Assembly (NCBI RefSeq): GCF_004614195.1
Contig: NZ_SPUM01000050.1
Coordinates: 1-34,887, forward strand
Source of the DNA: Massilia horti
Lineage (GTDB): Bacteria; Pseudomonadota; Gammaproteobacteria; Burkholderiales; Burkholderiaceae_D
Length of the DNA: 34,887 bases
Direction: 5' to 3'
The notes below the pieces were generated by a model. That model was not told where the DNA came from. It did not search any database and saw only the letters and a list, made by a program, of their open reading frames with translations. Of this stretch, positions 34,751 through 34,887 are shown piece by piece (position 1 is the stretch's first letter; every line of letters starts with the position of its first letter). Made by a program: the position numbers and the translations under genes.

Positions 34751-34834
34751 TTCAACGAACACGGAAATTATTGGCTATGGCACTGTCAAGTGTGGGAGGT
34801 GGCAATTAGCCCCAATATCGTCGTCCCCGCGGAG

Positions 34835-34887
34835 TGAACTGACCCAGAAAAGTTGGACACCAGTTCCAACTTTTCTGGGGTCTTATG
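34835..34887 (+). mobile_element. probable left end of an insertion sequence, cut by the window edge
   Basis: TGAACTGACCCAGAAAAG begins a terminal region that contains CCCAGAAAAGTTGGA (34843-34857) and its exact reverse complement (34865-34879), with a 7-base centre, followed by TCTTATG at the window edge. This arrangement of TGGACACC and CCAACTTTT before an ATG resembles the terminus of IS3-family elements. The final ATG may start OrfA. Only the end is visible, so the family is a guess. Confidence 0.4.

Overview
The window looks like chromosome of a high-GC betaproteobacterium, most likely an Oxalobacteraceae member close to Massilia, Duganella or Janthinobacterium. I infer this from the strong G/C third-position bias, the large TonB-dependent receptor of the Xanthomonas/Caulobacter type, the mix of protein families and the general gene style; there is no rRNA or other marker to confirm it. 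Most of the window is ordinary housekeeping and transport genes in short operons, with little sign of a large island.

Layout. 1-6551 (+): a REP-like palindrome, then dsbB-prmC (ATGA overlap), a DUF885 peptidase-like lipoprotein or periplasmic protein, gshA, an acetylpolyamine amidohydrolase and an ElaA-type acetyltransferase. 6552-7537 is almost 1 kb of lower-GC sequence without a convincing gene. 7538-11179 (+) is a very large TonB-dependent receptor closed by a strong terminator. It converges on kgtP (-). A cytochrome b561 (+) and an FKBP lipoprotein (-) share a bidirectional terminator, followed by kup (-). A HzsA-related c-type cytochrome lipoprotein (-) and a PQQ-like beta-propeller lipoprotein (+) diverge from an 86-bp spacer. 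Then rarD and ettA (+).

23245-25862 is the accessory part: a composite REP/BIME array directly upstream of a REP-associated tyrosine transposase (RAYT), then two related outer-membrane beta-barrel genes (-). 25863-28821 holds an AlkB-like dioxygenase divergent from a sulfite-oxidase-fold protein, an unknown 120-residue protein, a MAPEG protein and a Rossmann/DUF2520 protein. DUF924 and MgtC-like genes, a small unknown protein coupled to an Xaa-Pro aminopeptidase, a divergent MmcQ/YjbR protein, a phosphoribosyltransferase and a convergent nitronate monooxygenase follow. The right edge runs into what looks like the left end of an insertion sequence.

The most interesting system is the dispersed REP family: at least seven palindromes, all with GTAGGGTG at one foot and CACGCG at the other, found only between genes and present as single copies, as a perfect 32-bp inverted pair and as a tandem array beside the RAYT. 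It fits the known REPtron concept, but this lineage-specific REP family and its conserved linker may be undescribed. Second is the divergent pair formed by the HzsA-related cytochrome and the propeller lipoprotein, whose function is unknown.
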